NCBI RefSeq assembly: GCF_008124865.1
Contig: NZ_VNHY01000001.1
Location: forward strand, 1 to 64,000
Length of the DNA: 64,000 bases
Direction of reading: 5' to 3'
Source: Fodinibius salinus
Lineage (GTDB): Bacteria; Bacteroidota; Rhodothermia; Balneolales; Balneolaceae
The notes beneath the pieces are model-generated. The model had not been told where the DNA came from. It ran no database searches and worked only from the letters and a program-made list of their open reading frames with translations. The position numbers were made by a program, and so were the translations under genes. Each line of letters opens with the position of its first letter. The stretch's first letter is position 1. Positions 1 through 8,400 of this stretch are shown piece after piece.

Positions 1-49
1 GCGCCGATGGTACTGGCCAACCGGCCGGGAGCGTAGGTCCCCGACTGCT
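1..49 (+). rRNA. rrf: 5S ribosomal RNA, 3' end (partial)
   Basis: The first ~49 bases match the 3' part of a bacterial 5S rRNA: the conserved GCGCCGATGGTACTG helix/loop segment followed by GGGAGCGTAGGTC and the closing 3' strand. The 5' two thirds lie outside the window. A perfect rho-independent terminator follows directly, so this is probably the end of an rRNA operon. The exact 3' end cannot be fixed because the pairing 5' strand is missing. Confidence 0.85.
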
Positions 50-60
50 CGTTATTATAT

Positions 61-93
61 AGCCCTTTGCGCCCTGCGCAAAGGGCTTTCTTT
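61..93 (+). terminator. rho-independent terminator of the rRNA operon
   Basis: A perfect 12-bp stem (AGCCCTTTGCGC, positions 61-72, pairing with 76-87) with a 3-nt loop is followed by a T-rich tract to about 93. It lies immediately after the 5S rRNA end. Confidence 0.9.
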
Positions 94-182
94 GTAGAAA
101 AAAGATGGAGCTCCCACAAAAAAATATTTTATAGTTGGCAGATGTTTTTCTATAGGCATTAAATTCGCTATATTATAGGCAA

Positions 183-1757
183 TTGATTGATATCAATTTT
201 GAGTCTTTTTCTAGTGATAAATACTTTTCAATCCGATTTAAGGACATGGATTTTTCTTCTTTTATAACCCGCTATAAGACAAAGCTGCATAACTTATTTA
301 ATGTCCAGAACGATATTGATGAGATAAGTCTGGATCGTGGGTTGCCTCGGGATATTATAGATGAGGCAATGAATTGTAAGCCTCTCAGCGTTTTTATCCC
401 GGAAGAGTATGGTGGGCGGGGAGCACAGACACACGAGGCGCTTTCGATGTTAGAAGTTAGTTCTTACGAATCGCTTCCACTTTCCTTGATGATGGGTATT
501 AATGGAGCGTTATTTCTACAACCGGTCGTTAACTATGGTTCTGAGCAAATAAAGCAATCTATTTTTGATCGTTTTCTTCAGGAAAACAACATGGGTGGGT
601 TGATGATTACGGAGCCAAACTACGGTTCTGATGCCCTACACATGGAAACTTCTTTTAGGAAGGTGCAAAATAATGGTGAAGCTGTATATAATGTGTCCGG
701 TACCAAACATTGGGCGGGACTAACTGGGGCCGCTGACTTTTGGCTTATCACTGCTCGTAAAGAAAATGGAGGTGGAAAGCTCGGACGAGATATTAATTTC
801 TTTATTCATGACAGCCGCCGTGGAGGTATTGAAGTTGAAGAGTATTACAATAATTTAGGACTTTACATGCTTCCGTATGGACGTAACAACATCAATATTA
901 CAGTACCGGAAGAGTATAGGCTGCAACCAAAATCTATTGGCATTAAAATGATGCTTGATGTGTTGCACCGCAGCCGCCTTCAATTTCCTGGAATGGGCAT
1001 GGGCTTTTTAAAACGTATGTTAGATGAAGCCATAACTCATTGTAAAGAACGGTACGTGGGGGGGCAAAGTTTATTCAATTATGACCAGGTGAAAAAGCGC
1101 ATTACCCGACTCCAATCATCGTTTACCATCTGTTCAGCCATGTGTGCGTTTACGAGCGAGAATGTACCTATCAATAAAGATGTATCCGATATGGATTTAA
1201 CTGCAAATGCTATTAAATCTTATACCACTGATTTAATGCATCAGGCTGCCCAGTCATTGGTACAGTTAAGTGGTGCAAAAGGATATCGATTGGATAATAT
1301 TGCCGGCCGGTCAATGGTTGACAGCCGTTCTTTTCAGATATTCGAGGGATCCAATGATATTTTGTATCAACAAATATCTGAATCAGTCTTGAAGAATATG
1401 CGCAAGTTGAATTTGCGTAACCTCTATACTTTTTTGAGTGATTTTAGACTAACCGAGCGTGCTGCTGATTATTTCTCAGATTTGCTGGATTTTAAAATTA
1501 ACCAAAAACTTACACAAGATCGGTTGGTAGAATTGGGTCGTATTTTGAGCCGAATCATTTCGCTGGAATTCACCCTTCGATTGGGAGATAAGGATTTTAA
1601 TCAGAAATTGATTAATAATGCTGTTAAGGTCTTGAGAACAGATGTTAAGCGGATGACAGCGTCATTTGTTCGTGACGAAGCGGCTGAGGTGGTAGAAGAT
1701 TACGAAGAATCCAGTTCGTGGTTGGACTCCATTACTCCGGAACTTGTTCACAGTTAG
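183..1757 (+). CDS. acyl-CoA dehydrogenase family protein
   Basis: The 524-residue flavoprotein has the acyl-CoA dehydrogenase layout: alpha-helical N-terminus, beta middle domain with the TEPNYGSD signature, and a C-terminal helical domain. The C-terminus contains GAKGYRLDN and the IFEGSNDILYQ block, whose Glu corresponds to the catalytic base of the family. It would oxidise an acyl-CoA to an enoyl-CoA using FAD; the substrate cannot be told. The longest frame opens with TTG at 183. An in-frame ATG at 246 is an alternative start that would remove 21 residues. There is no clear Shine-Dalgarno at either. The next gene starts 21 bp downstream on the same strand. Related acyl-CoA enzymes lie 30-40 kb away but are not linked to it. 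Confidence 0.88.
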   Translation: MIDINFESFSSDKYFSIRFKDMDFSSFITRYKTKLHNLFNVQNDIDEISLDRGLPRDIIDEAMNCKPLSVFIPEEYGGRGAQTHEALSMLEVSSYESLPLSLMMGINGALFLQPVVNYGSEQIKQSIFDRFLQENNMGGLMITEPNYGSDALHMETSFRKVQNNGEAVYNVSGTKHWAGLTGAADFWLITARKENGGGKLGRDINFFIHDSRRGGIEVEEYYNNLGLYMLPYGRNNINITVPEEYRLQPKSIGIKMMLDVLHRSRLQFPGMGMGFLKRMLDEAITHCKERYVGGQSLFNYDQVKKRITRLQSSFTICSAMCAFTSENVPINKDVSDMDLTANAIKSYTTDLMHQAAQSLVQLSGAKGYRLDNIAGRSMVDSRSFQIFEGSNDILYQQISESVLKNMRKLNLRNLYTFLSDFRLTERAADYFSDLLDFKINQKLTQDRLVELGRILSRIISLEFTLRLGDKDFNQKLINNAVKVLRTDVKRMTASFVRDEAAEVVEDYEESSSWLDSITPELVHS

Positions 1758-1778
1758 TAACACCAATTCTTAGTACTG

Positions 1779-2462
1779 ATGAAAAAGATTGTTGTGCTCA
1801 CCGGTGCGGGGATGAGCGCAGACAGCGGACTCAAAACATTTCGTGGTTCCGATGGTTTGTGGGAAGGGCATGACGTGAGCGAAGTGGCAACTCCCCAAGC
1901 TTGGCAAAGAGATAAAGAGCTAGTACTAAAGTTTTACAATGAGCGAAGACAACAAGCTCACGCTGTAGATCCTAATGAAGGTCATACTGCCCTAAATAAG
2001 CTTGAACAGCAGTACGATGTACAAATTATAACACAGAATGTAGATAGCCTCCATGAGCAAGCCGGCTCATCACAGGTCCTGCATTTACATGGGCAGCTGT
2101 CAAAAGTCAGGAGTGAAAAAGATCGTTCCTTGGTTTATGAGATCGGTGGCGATACAATTGAACTGGGGGATACGGCCGAAGATGGTGCTCAGCTGCGTCC
2201 GCATGTCGTATGGTTTGGAGAACCGGTTCCAAATATGCGAAAAGCATCCAAAATTATGCCGGAAGCCGATATATTAATTGTTATCGGTACTTCGTTGGTG
2301 GTATATCCTGCTGCGGGATTGGTAGACTTGGTTCCCGACGGTATTCCAAAATATGTTATAGACCCTGCTACTCCGGAATTGATTGATGAAGAATGGAATC
2401 ATTTGCAAAAACGAGCTGAGAACGGAACTCCAGAATTAGTTAATATACTTTTAGAAAACTAA
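1779..2462 (+). CDS. cobB: Sir2-family NAD-dependent protein deacylase (zinc-less)
   Basis: The 227-residue class III (SIRT5/CobB-like) sirtuin removes acyl groups from protein lysines while consuming NAD. Visible motifs are the NAD-binding GAGMSADSG (residues 9-17), FRGSDGLWE, TQNVD (85-89) and HLHG with catalytic His104. Tyr53-x-x-Arg56 (FYNERR) matches the pair that binds succinyl/malonyl groups in SIRT5-type enzymes, so desuccinylase activity is inferred. Unusually, the protein has no cysteine at all, so the four-Cys structural zinc site is absent; the segment after HLHG is correspondingly cysteine-free. It is probably co-transcribed with the acyl-CoA dehydrogenase upstream (21-bp gap), which fits a role in limiting acyl-CoA-derived lysine modification (inference). 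Confidence 0.9.
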   Translation: MKKIVVLTGAGMSADSGLKTFRGSDGLWEGHDVSEVATPQAWQRDKELVLKFYNERRQQAHAVDPNEGHTALNKLEQQYDVQIITQNVDSLHEQAGSSQVLHLHGQLSKVRSEKDRSLVYEIGGDTIELGDTAEDGAQLRPHVVWFGEPVPNMRKASKIMPEADILIVIGTSLVVYPAAGLVDLVPDGIPKYVIDPATPELIDEEWNHLQKRAENGTPELVNILLEN

Positions 2463-2488
2463 CACAATAATTTTTTTAGTTAATATTT

Positions 2489-3439
2489 ATGGCTGATTAT
2501 TTAGCTAGTGATGAAGAAAAAGAAGTACTCGAAAAATACTTACTACAGTTTTTGAATCTTGAAAAACGATACCCATTGTTACCGGGTATAGAAAATGAAG
2601 AAGCCATAGCTGGCTTAATGGGGCTTGAACACAGTGAGCTAAAGAAGTTGCGCGATCGATTTAGTTCAAATGCAAAGCAGGCTGCTATTGAGCTTCTTGA
2701 GGATCCTGAAGTAGCTGAGTGGATTGAGGAACTTCCCTTTGAAGATGGAGATACTATCGTGGCTCTCGGTGATTCTATAACTGATGACCTCCAGAGTTGG
2801 TTTCATATTTTTGAGCATGTACTTGAGATAGGGCTGGAAGGAAGTGAATATACCTTTATTAACAGTGGTGTGTCGTATAATAGTTCTACTGAGGCACTCA
2901 AGCGATTGAACCGAGATGTGCTGGATCACGAACCGGACTGGGTCATTGTGGCACTTGGTACTTTTGATGCACAGCGGTTGCATGTAGCTCCTGATCGCCC
3001 CATGGTTTCACTTGCTGATTACTGGGAAAACCTAAATACTATTGAAGCGAATGTTTCGGAAGTTACGGATAACCCACTTATTTGGATGACGCCACCGCCC
3101 GTTATTACAGAGATGCTGCAACAAATTCGGTTGTTTAATTTCAATTTGTTTGAAGAAGACTTGAGTAGTATCCGGGAGATTTTGACGGGCAAGAAAGGAT
3201 ACATTATAGATCCTTTGGGAGAGAGAATGCACGACGAAGACCAAGAAGAGCACGAAGGTGAAGAAAATGGAGGGCCAGCACCATGGAATTACCTCAGTGA
3301 CGGTCTCCATCCATCACTTTCTGGTCACACAAACACAGTTAAAGAGCTAGTACGATTTTTAGCATTGGCAAAAGATCCCGAAGAAGGAGCCCAGCTGGAA
3401 ACTCCGGACGATTTTGATACAGGAGAAGACGAAGATTAA
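2489..3439 (+). CDS. SGNH/GDSL-like hydrolase
   Basis: The 316-residue protein has GDSL-hydrolase blocks after an ~80-residue helical N-terminus: VALGDSITDD with nucleophile Ser96 (block I), INSGVSYNSS with Gly127 (block II) and SDGLHPSLSGH (block V, catalytic Asp and His). Block III reads GTFD at 157-160 where the family normally has G-x-N-D, so the oxyanion-hole Asn appears to be Phe. There is no signal peptide, so it is probably cytoplasmic. The C-terminus is acidic. Substrate unknown; esterase/lipase activity is inferred from the family. Its stop overlaps the end of the convergent gene by 4 bp. Confidence 0.8.
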   Translation: MADYLASDEEKEVLEKYLLQFLNLEKRYPLLPGIENEEAIAGLMGLEHSELKKLRDRFSSNAKQAAIELLEDPEVAEWIEELPFEDGDTIVALGDSITDDLQSWFHIFEHVLEIGLEGSEYTFINSGVSYNSSTEALKRLNRDVLDHEPDWVIVALGTFDAQRLHVAPDRPMVSLADYWENLNTIEANVSEVTDNPLIWMTPPPVITEMLQQIRLFNFNLFEEDLSSIREILTGKKGYIIDPLGERMHDEDQEEHEGEENGGPAPWNYLSDGLHPSLSGHTNTVKELVRFLALAKDPEEGAQLETPDDFDTGEDED

Positions 3440-4116
3440 AAACCTAGCTGTAGTTGTACAATGTTGATTGCCGGTCGGTGGGTAACTGTTACCGACTGGC
3501 TATTCATTGTCTTTTGCTCAATCATATCAGGTTTCAGCATACCTACTTGAAGAGACTCAGATTTATTGCTGTAGGTTATCAATCCGCCAACATCTTGTTG
3601 GGATATTGAAGTCTGCTGCCCGTAGTTGGGACCTGTAGCAAATACAAATGTATCAATAAGTCCAAAGCCAAAACCAGCCCAAGCGCCAACCCCCGACCCA
3701 TATTGTAATGCATCAAGAAGTGGATTTTGACCAACAAGCGCAATAGAAGAAGCTATGATTGCGCCACCAGCTGCACCGTAAATAGTGTCGAGCAGTACAA
3801 TTACCGAAGAGTTAGTACCGTCGTTAAAAGTACCGGAAATATAAAACTGTTGACCTGCATCTACTTGTGTAATATCATAAATTCCTATTCCGATGCCGTA
3901 AAGTGTGCCACCGCCGAGCCCTACGCGTACAGGAGCAAGGTCTTCGCTATTTTTAAGAGCCATGGTAGCTCCTCCGAGCAGTACTCCATTAATGGCTCCA
4001 TTTAATGTGTTGCTGCCCAAAAGTTTAATAGATTGAGCAGATGAATTGAAAACAGGTCCCGTAATGAATGCAGCTGCTAAGAAAAGAGAAATTAAAAGTT
4101 TTTTCACGACTCTCAT
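3436..4116 (-). CDS. exported glycine-rich hypothetical protein
   Basis: The 226-residue protein starts with a clear signal peptide (basic n-region MRVVKK, hydrophobic core, cleavage near NSSAQS). The mature part is rich in Gly and small residues, with patches such as GVLLGGATMAL, GLGGGTLYGIGIGIY and GSGVGAWAGFGFGLID. These could be glycine-zipper-like membrane segments or beta-hairpins of an envelope protein. I do not recognise a family. It is monocistronic and convergent with the SGNH hydrolase (4-bp overlap of 3' ends). Confidence 0.7.
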   Translation of the reverse strand: MRVVKKLLISLFLAAAFITGPVFNSSAQSIKLLGSNTLNGAINGVLLGGATMALKNSEDLAPVRVGLGGGTLYGIGIGIYDITQVDAGQQFYISGTFNDGTNSSVIVLLDTIYGAAGGAIIASSIALVGQNPLLDALQYGSGVGAWAGFGFGLIDTFVFATGPNYGQQTSISQQDVGGLITYSNKSESLQVGMLKPDMIEQKTMNSQSVTVTHRPAINIVQLQLGF

Positions 4117-4180
4117 ATTGTGATTAAAAATTAAAAAGTAATGTAGAAAATATACGATACTATTCCCACTACAGTACGTT

Positions 4181-4876
4181 TTATTCCGGGTCTTCTAAGG
4201 CAACCGGCAGGATTTTTCCATTATATAATTCAGATCCGTTGAGTGCAAAATCTGCAATATAGTCACCCATTTTTTTTGCGGATACTGGAGCTTCAATCCC
4301 CGGAAAAGCTTGTTCCAGCATTTCGGTTTGCACTGCTCCCAGACATAGCGCATTTGCTTTTATATTTTGATCAGATAATTCTACAGCCAGACATTCTGTA
4401 AGGGTACTTAAAGCCCCTTTGGAAACGCTGTATGCTGCCAGACCGGGAAATTTGGCACTTCCTTGAAAACCTCCCATACTGCTGATATTTACGATATGGG
4501 CACTTTCATTTAGTGATGGTAGCAATTGTTGTGTTAGGTTAACGGCAGTAATCAAATTACTCTCAATTTGAGCACGCCAATCAGACAGGGAAAGTTCGCT
4601 GAATGATTTATTAATAAGTGCACCGGCATTATTAATAATGATGTCAACACCGTTTTTGTACTCTTCTATACGCTTTGTCAGCTTTGCAACGGCTTGTTCA
4701 TCTGTAAGATCTACAGGCATTGTGTAGATATACTCAGGATATTGCTCTTCGAGTGTAGCTAGTTTATCCTGGGATCTGGCTACTCCCATTACGTGATGTT
4801 CTTTGCTGGCAAGCGTTGTACAAATTTCAAATCCAATGCCACGACTAGCACCGGTTACTACTGCAAATTTTGACAT
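4181..4876 (-). CDS. short-chain dehydrogenase/reductase (SDR)
   Basis: The Rossmann-fold NAD(P) oxidoreductase of ~231 residues has the classical TGASRGIG cofactor motif at the N-terminus, NNAG, and catalytic Ser-Tyr-Lys (ISSMGG followed by YSVSKGAL). I start it at the ATG at 4876, giving MSKFAVVTGASRG; the frame extends upstream to 4942, but those 22 residues precede the usual first beta strand and are not SDR-like. Substrate unknown. It is divergent from hisC, 165 bp away. Confidence 0.85.
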   Translation of the reverse strand: MSKFAVVTGASRGIGFEICTTLASKEHHVMGVARSQDKLATLEEQYPEYIYTMPVDLTDEQAVAKLTKRIEEYKNGVDIIINNAGALINKSFSELSLSDWRAQIESNLITAVNLTQQLLPSLNESAHIVNISSMGGFQGSAKFPGLAAYSVSKGALSTLTECLAVELSDQNIKANALCLGAVQTEMLEQAFPGIEAPVSAKKMGDYIADFALNGSELYNGKILPVALEDPE

Positions 4877-5041
4877 AATTGTATGGTTCTTTGCCAGTGA
4901 AAGTAATAAGCTAATGTTGTTCTTACAATATTGATTTATCAAAAAAATTTAGCCTTCATTCGTTGTGTAAATGAACTAATTTCGGCATATTAATAACGCT
5001 TAATTTCGTTATTAATAGTTCAATAAAGTTGCTGTAATTTT

Positions 5042-6172
5042 ATGTCGAAACTGGGTAATCGTCCGTTGGTTCCTCTTAATATTCGTGACCTTTCGCCATA
5101 TGTGGCCGGCAAGACTATTGCCGAAGTGAAAGAAGAATACGACCCACCGGAAATTTCAAAGCTCGCATCCAACGAAAATAGGTTAGGGTGCAGTTCGCAC
5201 GTGCAGCCACAGGTTGTTAAGGCAATGCAGGAAATTCAGGATTATCCAGATCCGGCATCGGGGCAATTACGCGAAGTATTAGCTGATGAAAATAATATCG
5301 ATCCGGAGAATATTATTGTAGGTGCTGGATCAGAAAGCCTCATTGCCAATCTTTGTCGAACTTTCTTCTTGAATAACGAAGAAGCCGTAACTGCCGACGC
5401 TACCTTCGTCGGTTTTTTTGTGCAGGGTAATATTCGAGGCATATCTATAAAAAAGATTCCGGTAACTGATGATTACCGATACGACTTAAATGCTATGGCT
5501 GATGCCATTTCTGAGCGGACGAAGATGGTGTATATCGCCAATCCAAACAACCCAACCGGCACGTATATTACGAGATCAGAGTTTGAGCAATTTATGCGCA
5601 AGGTACCCAGTGACGTGCTGGTAGTCATGGATGAAGCCTATTTCGAATTTGCACAGGATGTATCTGACTATCCTCATTCACTGCGATACGATTTTGATAA
5701 TGTGATTACCTTACGCACTTTTTCGAAAGCGTATGGATTGGCAGGTTTTCGAGTGGGATATGGTATTGCCTCGAAAAAGATTATTACCGAAATGATGAAA
5801 ACAAAGTTGACTTTTGAACCAACAGTAGCAGCCCAGGCAGCTGCACTTGCGGCATTGGGAGATCCGGCTTTTCTAAAAAAAACCAAGGATGTAGTTAACG
5901 AGGGCAAAAAGAGACTCTACAAATTTTTTGAGGAGCACGGTGTATCATATGTTTCTTCAATATCTAATTCGGTAATGATGGTATTGCCTACCGAACAAGC
6001 AGCGATAGATTTTACGCAAAAGATGTTAGAGCAGGGGGTAATCCTGCGACGTATCAACGCTTTTGGATTACCGAATTGCGTGCGTATAACAATCGGTAGG
6101 AAAAAGGAGATGCGCCATTTTGAGCGGAGTTTTAAAAATCTTATAGAAGCACAAGAATTACCAAGTATTTAA
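5042..6172 (+). CDS. hisC: histidinol-phosphate aminotransferase family (class I/II, PLP-dependent)
   Basis: The 376-residue fold-type I PLP aminotransferase is closest in pattern to HisC, which converts imidazole-acetol phosphate and glutamate to histidinol phosphate. Motifs: KLASNENRLG at the N-terminus, NPNNPTGTY, the VMDEAYFEF aspartate block, and TFSKAYGLAGFRVGY with PLP lysine Lys229. No other his genes are nearby. The next gene, an E1 2-oxoacid dehydrogenase, starts only 11 bp downstream, so a role in branched-chain or aromatic amino-acid transamination is an alternative to histidine synthesis. Confidence 0.8.
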   Translation: MSKLGNRPLVPLNIRDLSPYVAGKTIAEVKEEYDPPEISKLASNENRLGCSSHVQPQVVKAMQEIQDYPDPASGQLREVLADENNIDPENIIVGAGSESLIANLCRTFFLNNEEAVTADATFVGFFVQGNIRGISIKKIPVTDDYRYDLNAMADAISERTKMVYIANPNNPTGTYITRSEFEQFMRKVPSDVLVVMDEAYFEFAQDVSDYPHSLRYDFDNVITLRTFSKAYGLAGFRVGYGIASKKIITEMMKTKLTFEPTVAAQAAALAALGDPAFLKKTKDVVNEGKKRLYKFFEEHGVSYVSSISNSVMMVLPTEQAAIDFTQKMLEQGVILRRINAFGLPNCVRITIGRKKEMRHFERSFKNLIEAQELPSI

Positions 6173-6183
6173 CTTAGATATTT

Positions 6184-8286
6184 ATGTCAACCTCACAAAC
6201 AAATAACAAAGAAATACCAACTACCGCAGCATCAGTTGACTGGAACAGAATTACTAAATTAATGCTGCGTTCACGGGCCATGGACGACAAAGAAGAGAAT
6301 GAATTAGTACCCAACGGAGATGTATTATATCAATTTTCTGCTCGGGGACATGAACTGGGACAGATGTTATTAGGTTCACAATTGAACCACCAGCACGATG
6401 CTGCCAGTGCCTATTATCGTTCACGGCCGCTGTTGCTTTCACTGGGATTATCCCTAGAGGATGCCATGGCTGCTCCAATGGGCAAGTCCGGTGGTTATAG
6501 TGATGGTCGCGATATCGGTGTTGTATGTAATAAGCCGGGCATTGAGGGGGCAACTGTATTACCTATGGCCGGTGATGTGGGTTCCCAGTATACACCCGCT
6601 GTTGGATGGGCTCAGGGGATCCGGTATCATGCCCAAACGCTTGGTAATGAGGAGTATGAGAAAGCTATTTCAGTTGTATTGGGAGGTGAGGGGTCTGTAG
6701 CAACAAATGGTTTTTGGTCGGCTTTGACGATAGCAACTACCCAGGATTTGCCCATATTGTTTTATGTTGAGGATAACGGCTACGGGATCTCGGTGCCCGG
6801 TGAATATCAGACACCCGGCGGAAATATTGCTAACAACCTTTATTCATTTAAAAATATTCGCATTTTTGATGGTGACGGTACCGATCCGGTAGAATCCGCA
6901 GACCTTATTGACCAATCAGTAAGTTATGTACGTGACAGGAAGGGACCGGCCTTAATACATCTGACGATGCCACGGTTAAATGGTCATTCGTATCAGGATA
7001 ACCAAGCCTACAAATCGGAAGAACTTATAGAAAAAGAACGCCAGAATGATCCGCTTGATAAGGTGAAATCGTTTCTAGTTCCGGATCAAATTTCTGAAAA
7101 GGAGTGGACAACATTTGAAGAGGATGCAGCAGATGATATTGAAGAAGCAAGCGAAGCGGCATTGGACCGTTCTGCTCCCGATAGCAGTGAGACGACACGG
7201 TATGCTTTTGAAGAAAAGAATGAAGATGGCAGTCCCGATATCCAAACAATTGGCGGACTGGCTCCATCTGATCATTCATTTCCGGAAAGTGCAACAACTC
7301 CTGAGCCAAGTAAACAGCGGATCAATATTGTAGAAGCTATTCGCAAAACGCTGGATTATGAGCTGGAGACTAATCCCAAACTGATGGTATTTGGGGAAGA
7401 TGTAGCCGCCAAAGGCGGGGTACATGCTGCAACAATGGGGTTGCAGACTACCCATGGAGAGTCTCGTGTGTTTGATACCAGTTTATCAGAAGAGGGTATT
7501 ATAGGTCGTGCTGTGGGGCTTGCTTACTCGGGGATGATGCCGGTGGCCGAAATTCAGTTTAGAAAATATGCCGATCCTGCTACTGAACAGTTAAATAACT
7601 GTGGTACTATCCGTTGGCGTACGGCCAATAAGTTTGCCGCACCCATTGTTGTTCGGATGCCCGGCGGCTTTGCAAAGTGTGGTGACCCGTGGCACAGTCT
7701 CTGTAACGAAGTATTCTTTGCTCATGCAGTTGGTTGGCAGTTGGCTATGCCAAGTAATGCCCGCGATGCTGTGGGGCTGCTACGGTCGGCTATGCGCAGT
7801 AATAATCCTACTATATTTTTTGAGCACCGAAATTTGTTGGATGCGAAGTATGCGCGTTGTCCTTATCCAGGAGACAAATATGTTGTGCCGTTTGGGGAAG
7901 CTCAAATTCTCCGAGAGGGTAATGATATTACCCTGGTTACTTGGGGCGCAATGTGTGAACAGTGCGAGCTTGCTGTTGAAGAATCAAATATTGATGCAGA
8001 AATTATTGACTTGCGTACGCTTATGCCGTGGGATAAAGAGGCGGTGTTGCGATCAGTACAGAAAACCAATCGTTGCTTAATTGTCCATGAGGACACACAA
8101 ACGGCGGGATTTGGCGCAGAAATAAGTGCTATCCTTTCTCAAGAAGCATTTAAATATCTGGATGCACCCATCGAGCGACTTACTATGCCTGATATCCCTG
8201 TTCCCTACAATGTTGAGCTCATGGATTCCGTTTTGCCCGATAAGGGAAAAATTATTCAAAAAGCACAAGATTTGCTTTCTTTTTAA
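6184..8286 (+). CDS. fused 2-oxoacid dehydrogenase E1 component, alpha and beta subunits (branched-chain type)
   Basis: This single 700-residue polypeptide carries both E1 halves. Residues ~20-300 are E1alpha, with the TPP-binding GEGS...N segment ending in VEDNGYGIS. An acidic linker spans ~300-375. Residues ~375-700 are E1beta, beginning INIVEAIRKTLDYELE and including VFGEDVAAKGGV and the C-terminal transketolase domain. The fusion would catalyse thiamine-dependent decarboxylation of a branched-chain or related 2-oxo acid and hand the acyl group to a lipoylated E2. No E2 or E3 gene is in the window. The TPP motif begins with GEG instead of the usual GDG, a conservative change. It is probably co-transcribed with the aminotransferase upstream. 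Confidence 0.9.
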   Translation: MSTSQTNNKEIPTTAASVDWNRITKLMLRSRAMDDKEENELVPNGDVLYQFSARGHELGQMLLGSQLNHQHDAASAYYRSRPLLLSLGLSLEDAMAAPMGKSGGYSDGRDIGVVCNKPGIEGATVLPMAGDVGSQYTPAVGWAQGIRYHAQTLGNEEYEKAISVVLGGEGSVATNGFWSALTIATTQDLPILFYVEDNGYGISVPGEYQTPGGNIANNLYSFKNIRIFDGDGTDPVESADLIDQSVSYVRDRKGPALIHLTMPRLNGHSYQDNQAYKSEELIEKERQNDPLDKVKSFLVPDQISEKEWTTFEEDAADDIEEASEAALDRSAPDSSETTRYAFEEKNEDGSPDIQTIGGLAPSDHSFPESATTPEPSKQRINIVEAIRKTLDYELETNPKLMVFGEDVAAKGGVHAATMGLQTTHGESRVFDTSLSEEGIIGRAVGLAYSGMMPVAEIQFRKYADPATEQLNNCGTIRWRTANKFAAPIVVRMPGGFAKCGDPWHSLCNEVFFAHAVGWQLAMPSNARDAVGLLRSAMRSNNPTIFFEHRNLLDAKYARCPYPGDKYVVPFGEAQILREGNDITLVTWGAMCEQCELAVEESNIDAEIIDLRTLMPWDKEAVLRSVQKTNRCLIVHEDTQTAGFGAEISAILSQEAFKYLDAPIERLTMPDIPVPYNVELMDSVLPDKGKIIQKAQDLLSF

Positions 8287-8400
8287 AAAGTACTCATTCT
8301 TTTAAGTAAGTTGGGATACATTTCATCGTCGGTACTTTTTGATATTCTATTAGCTCTTACAGAAAATTGATCTTGGGTAACGGCTTAACAAATCATTTAT

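Noticed and set aside
7601-8080. 159-codon plus-strand frame inside the E1 gene
   Set aside because: Shadow of the E1beta coding sequence in another frame; the E1beta domain is complete.
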